Part shown: one piece after another, positions 1-22,941 of the stretch
Numbering within the stretch: position 1 is the stretch's first letter
Layout of the letters: every line of letters begins with the position of its first letter
NCBI RefSeq assembly: GCF_001540865.1
Contig: NC_033631.1
Span: 10,524,094-10,588,093 of the forward strand
DNA length: 64,000 nucleotides
Direction: 5' to 3'
Source: Ananas comosus
Taxonomy: Eukaryota > Streptophyta > Magnoliopsida > Poales > Bromeliaceae
Translations under genes and position numbers: made by a program
Notes under the pieces: model-generated
Seen by the model: only the letters and a program-made list of their open reading frames with translations
What the model was told of the DNA's origin: nothing
The model's database searches: none

Positions 1-3000
1 CCCTGCACATTTGCCTCGATTTAACTATTTGGTTGGATCCACCACTTCACATCCCACTCAGGTTTCCTGTCATGGATTTTCACCATCAATTTCTCATAAA
101 GCTGAAATCTTTCCAATAAAGACTGAGGTTATTAATGCGGCGGAGATCAACTGTGAAAATGCTATTGATCATAGCCCAATTCAAACTTGCTTGGCTCCTC
201 CTACAATCAGCAGCCAATCATCACATAAAAGGAATCCCCAGTGGAAGGTTTCCGGCCGTAGTAGAGGTCTCTTGGGAGTGCCTCACTTGACGACAAGAAA
301 CAGTAGGCTTGGAGTGGGAGGCAACATCATGCGGCACAATCAGACAGTGTATTGTGATGTTCAGGGTCAGAAGATCGGATCGGATGGTTTTGTCGTTCAG
401 CGTTTCAATGACGACAAGGTTCGTGAGTTAAAGTACCATTTGGGGACGAGGCGCCGATCTGGTAATTCAAAGCTTGCACATTCAAGAGCACATCTGCATC
501 AATTGGTAAAGCCACCAAATGGTACGAGTCATATTACTCCGAAGGACGAAATCTTACAGCCAACTAAAGAGCTAGATAAGACACCCAATGAGCCCCAAAG
601 TCTTCCGGTCGTCGGATTTGGAATGCAACGGATGCAGGGTGTTTCATGTAATCAAAGTTGTTCACAGATGCCTCTTGATGTCAAAAGCCAACCTCTCCCT
701 TCAGGCACCACGAGCTTTATGAATTATCCTTTGGGTGATGCAAACCCAGTAGGCCACTCTCATGCAGTTTATCACAGAAGCTCCATTATTCGCACTGGCC
801 AAGAACAGGGTACTTGTGATTTGAAGAAGTCATGCTTGGTGGAAAATGTACCCGGTAATCCACAATCAATATCTTTTTCCTCTTTCTCCATGTTACCAGG
901 GGAGAATATAGAAAAAGTCGAAATGAACTTAGGACTTACCACTGACATTCCGAAGGCTGACCTTTCCCATAAATTGGATAGCACTGCCGACCCTATGGAG
1001 AAAATTAGCCTTAACAGCTCCTGTATAACTTTTTGCGAAATCAATACCTCAATAAATATATATGACAAGAAAGCAGAAGAGTTCACATTGTCGCAACCAT
1101 TGAGCTCTTTGCTGGAACATGTATCTCTTCGTTCCAAGAAGGAAACTCATACTGAGAAGGATCATGGCGTGGACGATAAAGTACTTGCACTATGTCTCAA
1201 TGAACTTAAATGCCATTCATGTTATTTGGTTTAATTAACTAATAATTGAATTATCTTTCAGGCTAATGCGGCCAGTTCAAAAGATATCTGCTCCAAGGAA
1301 GTTGGTGAAGCCACATGTAAACTTTCGGCAATCTATTCTCTTTTATCTGCACAAGAATTACAGGTAAAACTATTCTATTCTTAGTTATTAGCAAATCAAA
1401 ATCCATTTCCTTCAACCTTCTTAAGTGAATTATTTAAGTGTAGTAGGGTTTTCTGATCATACTTTTAAGAGCTCCCATCATGATCTGGCAGGTAATTAGC
1501 AATTCTGATCTGGAAGAAATTCGGGAGCTAGGGTCAGGTAACTTTGGAACTGTCTTTTATGGCAAATGGAGGGGCTCAGATGTTGCAATCAAGCGTCTCA
1601 AACCAATCTGTCTCAGTGGAGGTGAATCAGGAGAGGAAAAGATGGTGAATATATCTCAACCTTTTCATAACAAATTCAGAACAATTCCTTCCTTATCTTA
1701 TAATATGGATTATTCTATTTACAGGTTTTTACTATTTAGCTTGGTAAAATGCAGGCAAACTTTGAATATATAGTACATAACTGTCGTTGGATTTAACATA
1801 ATAAGTTTTCTTTCTTAGGCTTTGGCTACTAGTTAGCGACTAAGTCACATAGACAGATGAATCAAGCTCATAGTTTACAACATAAATACATGTAGCACAG
1901 CTAAAAGTGCATGAAGCTATTTCTTTAGTTACATTGAATGGCTAAGCTTCAATCTTTCTTCCTGCATCCAATTTCTTATATGTCAAGCAACATTGGAATG
2001 TGAAATTGCCCACTAAGGCAACTTTGTTGCAGCTAATATGCATAATGCAATGTGCACATCATATGCACAGGAACCAGGTTAGTGTAATAATGATTAGTTT
2101 TAAGAAGTCCTGGTGCATAATGGTATTTCGTTGATAATTGGAGCCCTTAATACCAAGGTAAGTTATTCTGTAGTTCTGTTTTAGCAAATGCCAAATATTG
2201 TCGTGAAAGATGTTGTTATGAACTGCTAATCGATAGGTTGGTTTGACAACTTTCTTTTCTAGCCATACCTGCATAAAATGGAAAAGTAGCAAGAGTTGCT
2301 TTGGATGATATGCTTTTCAGCATGTTTCCGGAAATGCTAAGGATACGAGAATCTAATTGAGGTTGTCAAGCGCTGATTGCTATATGCATTGCCCTTTCTT
2401 TTCTTTTGTTCTTTCTCTTTCCCGCGCTTTTGGACCGTCTTAGAATATTTCTCATTGTCTTTTTGTAAGTGTTCTGCCCCGTCTGTGGGAGAAACTTTTT
2501 ACGAATTTTACGTTGTTGGCAGGTAATGGACTTTTGGAAGGAGGCGCACTTACTGGGTCAGCTTCACCACCCAAATGTGGTGGCATTTTATGGGGTAGTT
2601 GCAGAGGAACCAGAAAGAAATTTGGCTTTAGTCACAGAATACATGGTTAATGGTTCCCTTAAACAAGTTCTAAAAAGAAAAGACAGGTATGATCTGATTA
2701 CCTCTTTGTTAAGCATCCGCATCCAGTAATATTGCTGTAGTTTTTAATTCCTTAAGTGTTGTTACCTTTTATGTCTTGCACTTCTATCACAAGGTACAGG
2801 AATGAAACTCTATCGCAAGGCATAAGCACTATGTTCCAGATTTTGTTTATGTGAGCATCTCGATTTTGTTTAGTACATAGGAATTTTAACTCATTTAGAT
2901 TATGCAAAGAAGGCTTTATCCTATTCCATGAGAACTGTTTAGCCTTTCATTTGATCATTTGAAGATACCAATTGCATATTATTCACTGTACTTTTATTCA

Positions 3001-5315
3001 TGAAGCCTTGTATTGTTTGTTCAGTGTTTCTATATTTTGTCTAGTGTGATATCTCATGTGATTCATCTTTTATTATTCTACAGAACTATTGATCGTCGGA
3101 AGAGAGTACTGATAGCCATGGATGCTGCATTTGGTATGGAATATCTTCACGAGAAAAATATTGTCCACTTTGATCTGAAGTCCCATAACTTCTTCATGAA
3201 CATGAGAGATCCTCACCGACCAGTTTGCAAGGTAATCAATACACAATTGATACTACCTTTTTGGCTTATACTACACCCGAGTCCAACGCACATCAAATTC
3301 ATCAAGATGTACCACCCACTTGTGCGCATTAAATCAGAGGCTCCAGATGTGGTGTTTGGAATTCAGTAGAAGGTTGCTGATTTCTTAATTGACTAGATCA
3401 ATGCAGTAGTCTATTAATGGATCGGGCTGGTTCTTGCCTGGATCTACTAGTGATTTATCATTACGCTTGCTTGCTTAAATAGTTTAAGAATCTCAGGTTG
3501 CCAAAAAAATGTCTATGTAAAGTGATCTGCATTGCCTACTTTACAACATCTATTTAGAGTCTCTATCTAGTCTCATTTTTACATTTACTCAGGCATGTAT
3601 GTAGCTTCTCTACGTTGAATCAGCTAATTTAGTGTATTACACAATTGTGTATAATTCCAGATTGGAGATTTAGGCTTGTCAAAAGTGAAACAGCGAACGC
3701 TAGTCTCTGGTGGAATTCGAGGAACAATTCCATGGATGGCTCCTGAACTTTTCAGTTGTACAAAAAACATGGTTACGGAGAAGGTACTTTCTGCATTGTG
3801 GACCATATGCTATTAGTATGGCATTCTTTGCAATCATTTTTATCATATTTATAGTATGAATTCTGTGGCCTTGATATTCATTGATTATGCTGCATGAGCA
3901 AACATGCAAGCACTCATTATCTTGCATCATTAAAAGGGGGGTCGTATGTTCATTCAGCTGCCGCCATGTTGTTAATTGATCTTTTCCCTTCCATTAGCAC
4001 TGTCTTTTTTCTTTTCTTTTTTTTTTTTTTTTCTGATATCAGGAATTACCATATTAGCAAATTGTTTGCCTCTCTTGTAGGTGGATGTATATTCATTTGG
4101 GATCGTCATGTGGGAACTCTTGATGGGAGGGGAACCTTATGAGAATTTGCGGTCTGATGAAATAATTGGTAATATTGTATCTCCTCTACTTATCATCATT
4201 TCTGTAGATTTATTTTGCATAGAGAAGAAAGTTAAAGGGGCTTACTGACATCTCCGATTAATAGCTTTTTGAACTTAAATATCAGGTTTCATGTTTTTTC
4301 GTCGTACATAGATTTGTTAGTTTAACAGATTGAATTACTTGTAAGCAGAGAAATTCTAATCTATTTTTCCTGTACGCTGGCATAGGGCTTGTTCCAGCTA
4401 CATGACTTACTTTCCAAGTCATAAGCCAGGTTTTTATTTTGCTTTGGCTTAACAATGCCATGCTGGGGTTACGACTAACAAGTTATGCATATTTAGCCTT
4501 AGTACCTCTACTCTCTCATACTAGTATATAGAAAGTGCACATTCTCTCGTTCCTATGGAGATCAAATTTGAAATCCAGTATTCTCAACAACTATAAGTAT
4601 TCATTTTCAGCTCTGGATGAGGCCAAACCATAAATAATAGGGCATCTATTATGCTTTTAGAATTTAGAAAAAGAGATAATAGTGTGAGAATCTGCACGAA
4701 AGTCATCATGGAGAGATTATGGAGTTTATATAATCTATCAAATAGAAGTATTAAATTCTAATAGAACCTGAGAATTGAAATTTATCGTGAACAAAGGAGA
4801 AATTGTAGATCACTACATGATTGTTCATGCAGCTACTATCATGTATTGGGTGCGTAGAACAGTACCCTACCGAAGTCATCACGAATATCGTGGAACCTTG
4901 GATGTTCCAGAGTGCGGGATTGTGCATTACTACATTATGCATATATATCATCATTTGCTGTTACTTGTAGATTGTACAGTTAACATCTAAAATATACTTT
5001 TCATTTATTCTTTCATGTTTCCAATGCCGTTATGTTGTGTTATTTATGATAAAGGAATATCAAATACTTGGTGAATTATTTCAACGGCACGTAACTTTTT
5101 TTTTCTAATGCGTTGTCCTTTACACACTCATTTGGTACTCAACAGCTGGTATAATTAAAGGCGACCTGCGACCGAAGGTACCAAGTTGGTGTGACCCAGC
5201 GTGGAAGTCGCTGATGGAGAGGTGCTGGTCATCTGATCCCGAAGCAAGGCCATCATTCTCGGAGATTGCAAAAGAACTTCGTGACGTTGCAGAATCTATG
5301 AATATCAAGTACTAA
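1..5315 (+). CDS. Raf-like MAPKKK-type protein kinase (3' part, 5' end outside window)
   Basis: Serine/threonine protein kinase of the plant Raf-like (PB1-Raf, group B) type. Exons read from splice sites: 1(partial)-1180, 1262-1363, 1492-1644, 2523-2686, 3084-3231, 3661-3783, 4081-4168, 5146-5315; all junctions are GT-AG and keep frame. Exon 1 is open from position 2, so the true start, and any N-terminal PB1 domain, lie upstream. The first ~400 residues are low-complexity regulatory sequence without a recognisable fold. The kinase domain starts in exon 3: glycine loop GSGNFGTV, catalytic lysine in VAIKRLK, then [18 protein letters not shown], catalytic loop HFDLKSHN (the HFD form is usual in this group), DLG in place of DFG (also usual), [10 protein letters not shown], and [13 protein letters not shown]. 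It ends MNIKY. The LKSHNFFMN stretch differs from the LKCENLLVN I would expect, but keeps the Asp, Lys and Asn. Family assignment is firm; the exact member is not determined. Confidence 0.9.
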
Positions 5316-5338
5316 GCACTTTCGAACCTGAGCTGTAA

Positions 5339-5344
5339 AATAAA
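5339..5344 (+). promoter_or_regulatory. Candidate polyadenylation signal of the Raf-like kinase gene
   Basis: AATAAA lies 23 bases after the kinase stop codon, in the expected 3' untranslated region. Plant signals are loose, so this is only a candidate. Confidence 0.35.
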
Positions 5345-5899
5345 TGAAAGAAAATGCTTGTACCGTTAAACTATCGGACAGTGTGAGCCTTGTCACCAAG
5401 GGCTAGGAAGAGTTACTTCACTGTAAATATCGTCCAACTGCCACAGGGATGTTGCCATTTTCCTTGCCATCCAGTGGTTTGATGTTGAGATGGGAGAGTA
5501 GCTTCTCTACAAGTCCATGCCGTCTTTTTTATTGTGGCATTTTGCTGTTGTAGTCGTATGTGCTTTTGTCGGCACTATGTTGGACATAATAATGATGATG
5601 TAAATGTTTGTTTGAATTAAGTCTCCTTTGTGTGATGTGATGTTGATCCTTTTAGGCACCTTCTTGTCTTGTTTGGATGTTAGTGGTTAGTTATTCTCGA
5701 TGACATAGAACAAAGAAATGAGTTCCAAAAGCAAGATGTTCATCAGCAAATGAAGCATATATTGTTCACCCATCAACCCTTGAAACTCAGATTGTGGCTA
5801 CTATCAAATACGTACACAAAATTCAAAACTGATTCGGTATAAACCTAGGGTAGTCCGTTTTGCATCGGAATGAATTTAAGAAAGACACTGCAGACATGT
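5345..5899. other. Kinase 3' flank / intergenic, no gene seen
   Basis: About 550 bases between the kinase 3' end and the GDSL relic. Part is probably 3' untranslated region (T-rich, no long open frame). I see no repeat or RNA gene here. Confidence 0.5.
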
Positions 5900-6785
5900 T
5901 TACGCACTGCTGTGCAATGTATGGGCACGCGTCAGCGAGGGCAGGAACAGTATAACGCCCTCGGCAACCACCTTGTTAGCCGCCTCAGTTAGGTGCATCC
6001 CATCCCAGGAAATGTACCTCGACGGCTCTGGACAAACCTTCGACCCTTCGTTTCCACAACAGATAGAGCAATCAGAAAGGGCATTTGCTTCCGCAGCATG
6101 CAACAAAAGGATCGTCGAATCCTACAACATACGAATCGCATATTATCGTAGTCGTCATCATTATCATCGTTTATGCTCTAGATACCGACTTCCGTATAAC
6201 TTAGCTCACCCATCAGGAACTACAGCAAGAAATCAGGGGATCTACTAGCAATTAGTTTTCAATAAAAGGATTTCAATTCTCTTCTGTATTTGCATATGAG
6301 TATGGCTAAATGCAGCTAAATGCAAGATTCAATCAAACTGATCATAGTGCTAGAGCTAGATGTTGCAATAATCTCAAATAAGAAATGCATACACAACCTA
6401 ATCTTGTTGCCTAATGAAACGCGCAAAACATAATCAAAATAATCTGCGTTTCAAACTATACGATCAAAAAGCTTAAGCCGATAGAAAATGATAGTAACGC
6501 ACTTACTGTCACGAAAATAAGACCATCTTCAATATCATAATATCCAAGATTGATACGATGGAGACCAACGACATCTGCGAAAATGCAAAACACGAAAGCA
6601 GCAGGAACAAAGCTCACCAAATTTGGTGCGGGAATTGGTAGATATTCATGAAAGCTCTGTAATATTCGGCGTAGATCGATGATGGTTGCATGAGGATGAA
6701 GGTTGCGAAGAGCATGCAGTTTTTCGACTAGCAATTTGTTGTGGCGCTCGGATAACTCATTCACCCAGTTGAGGCACACCCTGTT
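5900..6785 (-). pseudogene. GDSL esterase/lipase relic: decayed copies of exons 4 and 5
   Basis: Two blocks match the last two exons of the neighbouring GDSL genes. Block 1 (about 6618-6785) resembles the second half of exon 4 (NKLLVEKLHALRNLHPHATII) and still has a TTTG|GTGAGC donor. A 4-base insertion just after ATII shifts the frame away from the expected YADYYG. The first half of exon 4 is absent. Block 2 (5900-6121) resembles exon 5 with its acceptor (TTGTAG|GATTCG), ACCGS and SWDGMHLTEAANKV, but an extra base near the CPF motif causes a stop and frame change. No exons 1-3 are visible. It lies directly downstream of GDSL-A on the same strand, so it is probably the tail of a former tandem copy. 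It could still be read through as alternative 3' exons of GDSL-A, but cannot give a proper GDSL protein. Confidence 0.8.
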
Positions 6786-7040
6786 CGACTAGCAAATTGT
6801 ATAAAATAATCGTTTTTTTTTCATAAGTTTAAATATGAGGTTAACAGGATCGTTTCATTTTGATGATGAAAAGACTAATGAGTTTAATAAATTCCCTGCA
6901 CATGCAAACTACATAAGTCTATAAACATATGTCGTCGCGCATGTTTAATATTTTTCTTTTTTCATTAGATAATTAAAAAGACTCTAAAATCTAAAATTAC
7001 TTTTCAAAAGTTAAGTCAAACAATCCCGTAATCTGATTCT

Positions 7041-7110
<70 letters not shown>

Positions 7111-7258
7111 TGCATTTAGCAAATTATCAACCCTTTTGCTATGGAGTGTGTATATAAGAGCAGTGTCTAAGAGGGCAACTAGTACATAAAACATCGCAGC
7201 TACAAGTTTCAAGAAAGAAAGAAAGAAAGAAAGAAATAGTAAGATGTAGCAGATAGAT
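6786..7258. repeat. GDSL-A 3' flank with (CT)n, (AT)n and (GAAA)n microsatellites
   Basis: The stretch holds a CT run at about 7046-7094, continuing into an AT run to 7110, and a GAAA-type run at about 7211-7237. It should include the 3' untranslated region of GDSL-A. No coding potential is seen. Confidence 0.75.
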
Positions 7259-16979
<9,721 letters not shown>

Positions 16980-17082
16980 TGAGGGGGGGAGAGAGATCTC
17001 TAGAGAGAGAGAGAGAGAGAGAGAGAATTGTCTGTTTTAGAGCAATGTGCACACTAAAGTCGTGAAGGAGAGGGAGAGACTT
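16980..17082 (-). promoter_or_regulatory. GDSL-A 5' leader / proximal promoter with GA(CT) repeat
   Basis: Immediately upstream of the GDSL-A ATG. A GA run at about 17002-17026 would read as a CT-rich leader in the transcript, a common feature of plant 5' untranslated regions. No convincing TATA box was picked out. Confidence 0.4.
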
Positions 17083-20000
17083 AGGCTCCGTTTAGTTGGC
17101 AGTATAAGCGGGGATAACGGAAGTTATCCCCGCTATTCCGCCAAACAAAATAATTTTTGGCAGGAATATTTTATTCCGATCAAATTTTGCTATTTCTGAC
17201 TATTTCGGAATAGATTGGGATTTGCTGTTCCACTATTTTGATGGAATAGTGCTATTACAATATTTAATTTCAAACTTAATTAAAATTACGAATTGAATTA
17301 AAACTAAATTATATAAATATAATATGTTATATATTATAATATATTTTTTTGTTATAAAATTATTAATTATACTATATTAATAATATTATTTATATTTAAA
17401 TATTATAATAAATTTTATAATAAATTGATTGTTATTCCGGAATTAATTGTTATTTAATGATTGGAATCCGGCATTTCAAATTTAAATCCTAATTAATTTA
17501 TATTTTTAGTTAAATTTATTTTTTAAATAAATAAACGAAACGGTCTAAACGAATAACATGCTAACTTTTTTCCCCCCAAAAAATAAAAATATATTTAAAT
17601 TTTACATTTGTGTGATATTTTATTTCTATTTTTTTAAGATCGACGATGTATGATACACACCTGCCCTATCAAAGGGTGGGATATATTTCACTTGTCGTAT
17701 CGATGTACACCTGAAAAAGAGTGTATGGTAGACTTTTTCTTTTTTTAATAACATTAGGTATATAACTTATCCTTAAAGAAAGATAACACAATTAGTCGTA
17801 AAAAAAGAAAATGCTAAATGCGCACTCGATTATTTAAATTTTTAGTATTAAGAAAAAAAAAAGAAGATAATTAGTAAGTAAATTATCGTCTTTCAGATTT
17901 TAGGATGTTGGATTTACACACCTATATATAACATTGCTCTTTACATGACTTTTTATAATATATACTAGCAATATATGTGTGTTTTAAATCCTTGAGGTGC
18001 CCAAGCGTTGACCATAAAGGGAGATGTGCGAACATGTATGATCATTTATTTAATGTTTTACTAGACGTTATTTATAAATTTTAAAAATTTAATCAATTTG
18101 TAAATTTCATTTGTACTTGGATTTTTTTTTAAGGAATTTCGTTTGCACTTGTCAACTTTTAAGATATATTTAATATTTTACAGTACACATATATTTCTCA
18201 TTAAAAAGAAAAATTATGGAGTGCTATCCTAGTAGTGTTACTGTTCTTAAAATTAGTTACTGCTGTGCGTCTTCTAAAATATTGCCTTTCAAATTGTTGC
18301 ACATGGAATGTTAAGATCTTCTTTTAATGGTTCATATAAATATAAATAAATAGTCCAAAATGTTATATAGATTTATTAATACATGAATAATTTATATAAA
18401 TACTTTGTATCGAGCCCAAAAAATTTCTCAATTTCGATAAAGGTAAGAAGGCTCTGCATGTTTAATTAGAGGGCGTAATTACTCGGACGAATATGAATGC
18501 ATTGTCACTTAGTTTATTTGCACGCGGATACTCTAGTATTCACCAATAATCTTTTATTATTTATTTAAGTTTAAACAAAACAAATATTTTCAGAGCTAAA
18601 TTTAATATCGTCAAATTAGACATCACGGATATTGACACGGAATACGGAACACTACATGACTCAGACACGACGACTCACAGCTTTTAAAAAATTAGACCAC
18701 GGGTATGACATGAACATCATTAATAAAATATAATAATATAAATTTATTATATATAAAATATTAATTTTTATAAAATATTATTATATTTCTCATACGAATG
18801 AAAATTAGTAAAATTTTTATTAATAGTTTATATATTTTAAGAAAAAAATTTTCACCGCACATAATTTATTTATATTTTAAAAAAAATTTTATATGCATTC
18901 ATTAAAAAGTTAAAATATTTATCATATTACATTATAAATGCATAAAAAAAATAAAATAAAAATATGTATATATATTTTTTAAATATTTGCCTTATGAATC
19001 AGCATTAAATATATGTCCAAAAAATATCCACATCGAACACGTGTCTAACACGAACATGTGATGCTTATATAAATATCCGTAATACATAGTCATCAAAACA
19101 GATATATTATATCTAAAATTAATCTTTTTTGTTTGACAATATCAAAATTAGCCCTAGAATATAAACTTTTTTTAAAAAATACTCAAAATTAGCCCTAGAA
19201 TATATCAAAATTAGCCCTAGAATATATATTGATAAGCATACATGACATTTTGAATACTAAAATTGCCTACATAAACCAACTAATTTTTCTCATATTAATG
19301 CATGCTATATGTGACCAACATATAATAGCGATATATACCAAACCAATCTCAAAATTAAAAGAGTATAAAAGTGACTTGATAAAAACATTGAAATGAATAT
19401 GATAAGATTGCGCGATGCAAGCAGAATTGAACAATTAAAAATTAAAAAATAAAACTAAAGTATATATTTTTCTAAAAATATCTAAACTAAATAACTAAAA
19501 TAAATAAAATAGTTTAAAATAAAAAAAAAAAGCTCACTGTAATAGTAAAAAAAAAGGCATAATATTTTTCTATTATCATCAACATAGAATTTATAAATAA
19601 ATAAATAAATATATATATATATATATATATATATTATTATATATATATATATATAATATATATATATATATATTATATAGTTATTAGTTAGTTAATTCAG
19701 ATAAGGTAAAAATTCGATACGGATATAACACGACTAAAATTCGTATCTTGATTTTTAAATTCATCGAAAAATACGGTTTAAAAAGGATTCATCAATAATT
19801 CGAATATGTGACTTATATGAAAATTTTATATTTATTATTTAAAAAAACTGAAATAAAAATTCGTTTATTAAGTTAAATTTTTTTAAAAAATTTATATACA
19901 ATTATCATAAATACTTATAATTTTTATGAGTATAAAAATAAAAAATAAAAAATAAAATAAATCAAATAATATATATATATATATATATATATATCAAATA

Positions 20001-20514
20001 ATATATATACGCGCGCGCGCGCGCGCACACACACACCGGGGGGAGAGAGTGTACCTCTCACTCCACGTGGTCCACGAGGCTGCCCTTAGCCTCATGGATT
20101 GTGTTTTTATCCTCCGCCTCTGCGCCGCGATTTTTCAGTCCTCGCCCCTATTCTTTTCTTCTTCCGTGTCGCTCCTCCGTCTTCATATTTTCTTCAAAAT
20201 CGAACAGGTAGGGTTGACTGACTGCTCGGGTGGAAATCTGCGGAGCGATGGTCGCGCGAAACTGATTTGAGAAATTTTATCTTTCCGCAATATCCCAATC
20301 CGAATTTTTTCGAGAAATTTCATCTTTTTACTGTCACTCTTTCCGATTTTTTTCAAATATAATTCTATTAAGCCGTTTTGATCACGAATATTTTAAGCAG
20401 GAGAAAAATTCACAATTTATTTCGATTTTGTGGAAAAGGTTGGTAAAGAAATGTTTTTATTCATTTTACCTTTTGTTTGCGAATAATCAAAAAAGAAGAG
20501 AGAGGTCCACTGCT

Positions 20515-20555
<41 letters not shown>

Positions 20556-20880
20556 ACAGGTGGACCGCGTGCAAAAAGGTTAGTGAGTCCCGCTTATTTT
20601 ACCGTAGCTTTTCGTTTTTCTTACGGGTGGGTCCCACTTTTTTTGGTGGGATGTGAAAAAGCTTTGTTGGTTTCTAATTCATGTTGGTTTCTAATTCATC
20701 TATTTATAAATAGGAAGCGTGATGCAAATTACTCCTCCATTTAGGAAAAGGGACTATTTTACATGTGGATTAGAAATGGAGAAGGTTCAGGACCTTCAGG
20801 TTTACCCATTTTGCTATTTTAAATCAATTCATTGTTCTTTATTAGAGATACTTATAAATATTTTCCTTAAAAAAAAAAAT
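17083..20880. other. AT-rich intergenic DNA, no gene seen
   Basis: The stretch starts with a GGCTCCGTTTAGTTGGC-type end (about 17090) typical of short TIR transposons, but I could not place its partner. At 19139-19230 the unit AAAATTAGCCCTAGAATAT occurs three times. AT runs lie at 19607-19677 and 19969-19995, followed by GC and CA dinucleotide runs at 20008-20035. A GC-richer patch (20040-20270) has a 73-residue open frame that I do not recognise. A CT run is at 20518-20551. Confidence 0.5.
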
Positions 20881-21315
20881 TAGGGAAAACTTCAAAAACC
20901 CTACTTGTGATTTTCATTTTTTTTCACTTTAGTACCCTATGGTTTAAAATATATCAAGTTAGTATCCTGTGGTTTCTTACTTTATCACTTTAGTATCATG
21001 TGGTTTAAAGTGTATCAAGTTAGTACCCTGTGGTTTTGTACTTTATCACTTTAGTACCCTGTGGTTTTAATTTTGTATCAAGTTAGTACTTTGTGATTTT
21101 TTAAACTATAGGTATTAAAGTGATAAAGTGTGAAACCACAGGGTACTAAAGTGATAAAGTGCAAAGCCACAGGGTACTAACTTGATACATTTTAAACCAC
21201 ATGGTACTAAAGTGATAAAATGAGAAATCACGTGATACTAACTTGATTCACTTTAAACTGTAGGGTACTAAAATGAAAAAGTGTGAAACCACATGGGGTT
21301 TTTTGAAGTTTTCCC
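20881..21315. mobile_element. Hairpin repeat element built of short tandem units (copy 1)
   Basis: Starts TAGGGAAAACTTCAAAAACC and ends with the mirror TTTTTGAAGTTTTCCC. The left half repeats units such as GTGGTTT...TATCAAGTTAGTACCCT and ...TATCACTTTAGTACC. The right half carries their reverse complements (AGGGTACTAACTTGATACA, AGGGTACTAAAGTGATAAA). The whole element can fold on itself. No open frame. Near-identical family members lie at 40293-40732 and, decayed, at 58258-58592. Confidence 0.8.
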
Positions 21316-21627
21316 AAAAATTTAAGGTGGGTCAACTGGACACGTGCCTAGCTTCACTTATAACAAAAATCGTACAAGGTAGAGACCAGGGGCCTACTTT
21401 ATTTTTTATTTAAATTATATTTTTTTATAATTGGATTATTTGCGTAGTATCAATTTTTGACAGGATTTTTTCTGAAATGATTATGGCATGGTTTTACAAT
21501 TTTGTTTAACTTTATCACTATTTAATATTTTTATTTTCATCCACCGAATTTAAAATTTAAATATTTTATTACTATTCCTTTATAAAATTTTTATTTTTAA
21601 TCGTTTATTTTGTGATTATTCATACAC
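21316..21627. other. Intergenic, nothing recognised
   Basis: AT-rich spacer between two repeat elements. Confidence 0.5.
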
Positions 21628-22280
21628 TTAAGGCTACGTTTGGTACTGGAGATGTCTCGGAACAACACGAGATATCCCCCAAAGAAGAACAGAGGAGAAC
21701 CGGTTGTTCTGAATTCCGATCCAAGCGACTTGTGCTGGATCTTGGAACAAATCGTTAAAAATTATTCTTAGGAAAATTGAAAACAACTTTATTCTTCTCT
21801 TTATTTTATTAGATAAATAGATATATAAATAAATATATTAATATAAATATTATTTTTATGATAATATATTTATACTTAAATTTTATTATATAGTATAAAT
21901 TAATTAAATTTGATATATTATTTATTTTATTAAGTTTTATTATTTATATATTAATATTTAATTAATTTATTTTCTATTAAGTATTATATATATAATTATT
22001 TCTTCATGCATTATTATATATTTTAAATATTATATATATAATTAATTATTTTATCCAAACTAATATAAATTAATTATTTTAATTTTAAAAAATATATTTA
22101 GACATTGTTCTATATTTTTTTTTTATCTAAACGCTACTAAGGATATTCTCTATAATATCTCCAAATGTATTCAAACATAAATTTATAATTGTTCTAACGT
22201 ATATCGAAATATCCTTTGTTTCCGAAAATAATAAAAATCGTTCTTTAAAATTTAGTTCTCTAACCAAATGCAGCCTAATA
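21628..22280. mobile_element. TIR element / MITE-like
   Basis: The left end TTAAGGCTACGTTTGGTA is mirrored by the right end TAACCAAATGCAGCCTAATA. Three-base TTA/TAA flanks would fit the PIF/Harbinger pattern. The interior is AT-rich and without an open frame. Confidence 0.55.
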
Positions 22281-22794
22281 AAGAAATTTGCATACGACCT
22301 TTCGACCCGAGGGGTTCGAACTCCTGTCCTTTGTTTGCACATTGGCTCCTAAATCCCCATTCCACTTTAGGGACATCTCCTAGATTTTTAAATAATTTAA
22401 ACTCTGCGGCTCAAGTCCCATTTTATAAACGCATCAACGAAAAATCCAAACCACGACGTCTGAATCGAACCCGCCAATTTTTTAAACTACATTTTCCACC
22501 GTTCTTTCAAAATAAAAAATGTCTCATTTCCATAAATTCGCTTTGGTTTTATTAGTAGTCCAATTTAATTTCTAAACCTGAAATTGAAAACGTACATAGA
22601 ACAAAAATATCAAAGTTGATAATGTAATCGAAGAGTTAGAATGTTTAACTATTATTGTTTTCGGTATAAACAAAAATTAGAGATAGAATAAATCATATTA
22701 ATTACATATATTTTTAATCCTAACTCAAAAAAGATCAACTAAACTGGATAAACAAAACAAAATCAAACAAAAAAATTAATTTAAAACCGCTGAA
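22281..22794. other. Intergenic, nothing recognised
   Basis: A 95-residue open frame spans 22268-22555 but shows no domain and overlaps the element end. I regard it as chance. Confidence 0.4.
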
Positions 22795-22940
22795 TATCCG
22801 TTTTATGACAATTTCGTGTTTGAAATTTTATAGTTTATAATATTATCTAAGTTACTTTATACAACACTTGATGCCAATTATCCTAGTGGATTTTCTATTT
22901 TTGCTTAAATTCTTGACTTGCACTTTATGTTGAAACCAAA
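22795..22940. repeat. 146 base direct repeat, left copy, abutting N
   Basis: Runs from TATCCGTTTTATGAC to TTGAAACCAAA and is followed directly by a single N. The same 146 bases, read identically, follow the N. This is an unmerged contig overlap rather than a biological repeat. Confidence 0.9.
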
Positions 22941-22941
22941 N

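Noticed and set aside
22268..22555. 95-residue open frame
   Set aside because: It overlaps a transposon-like end and has no domain; considered chance.
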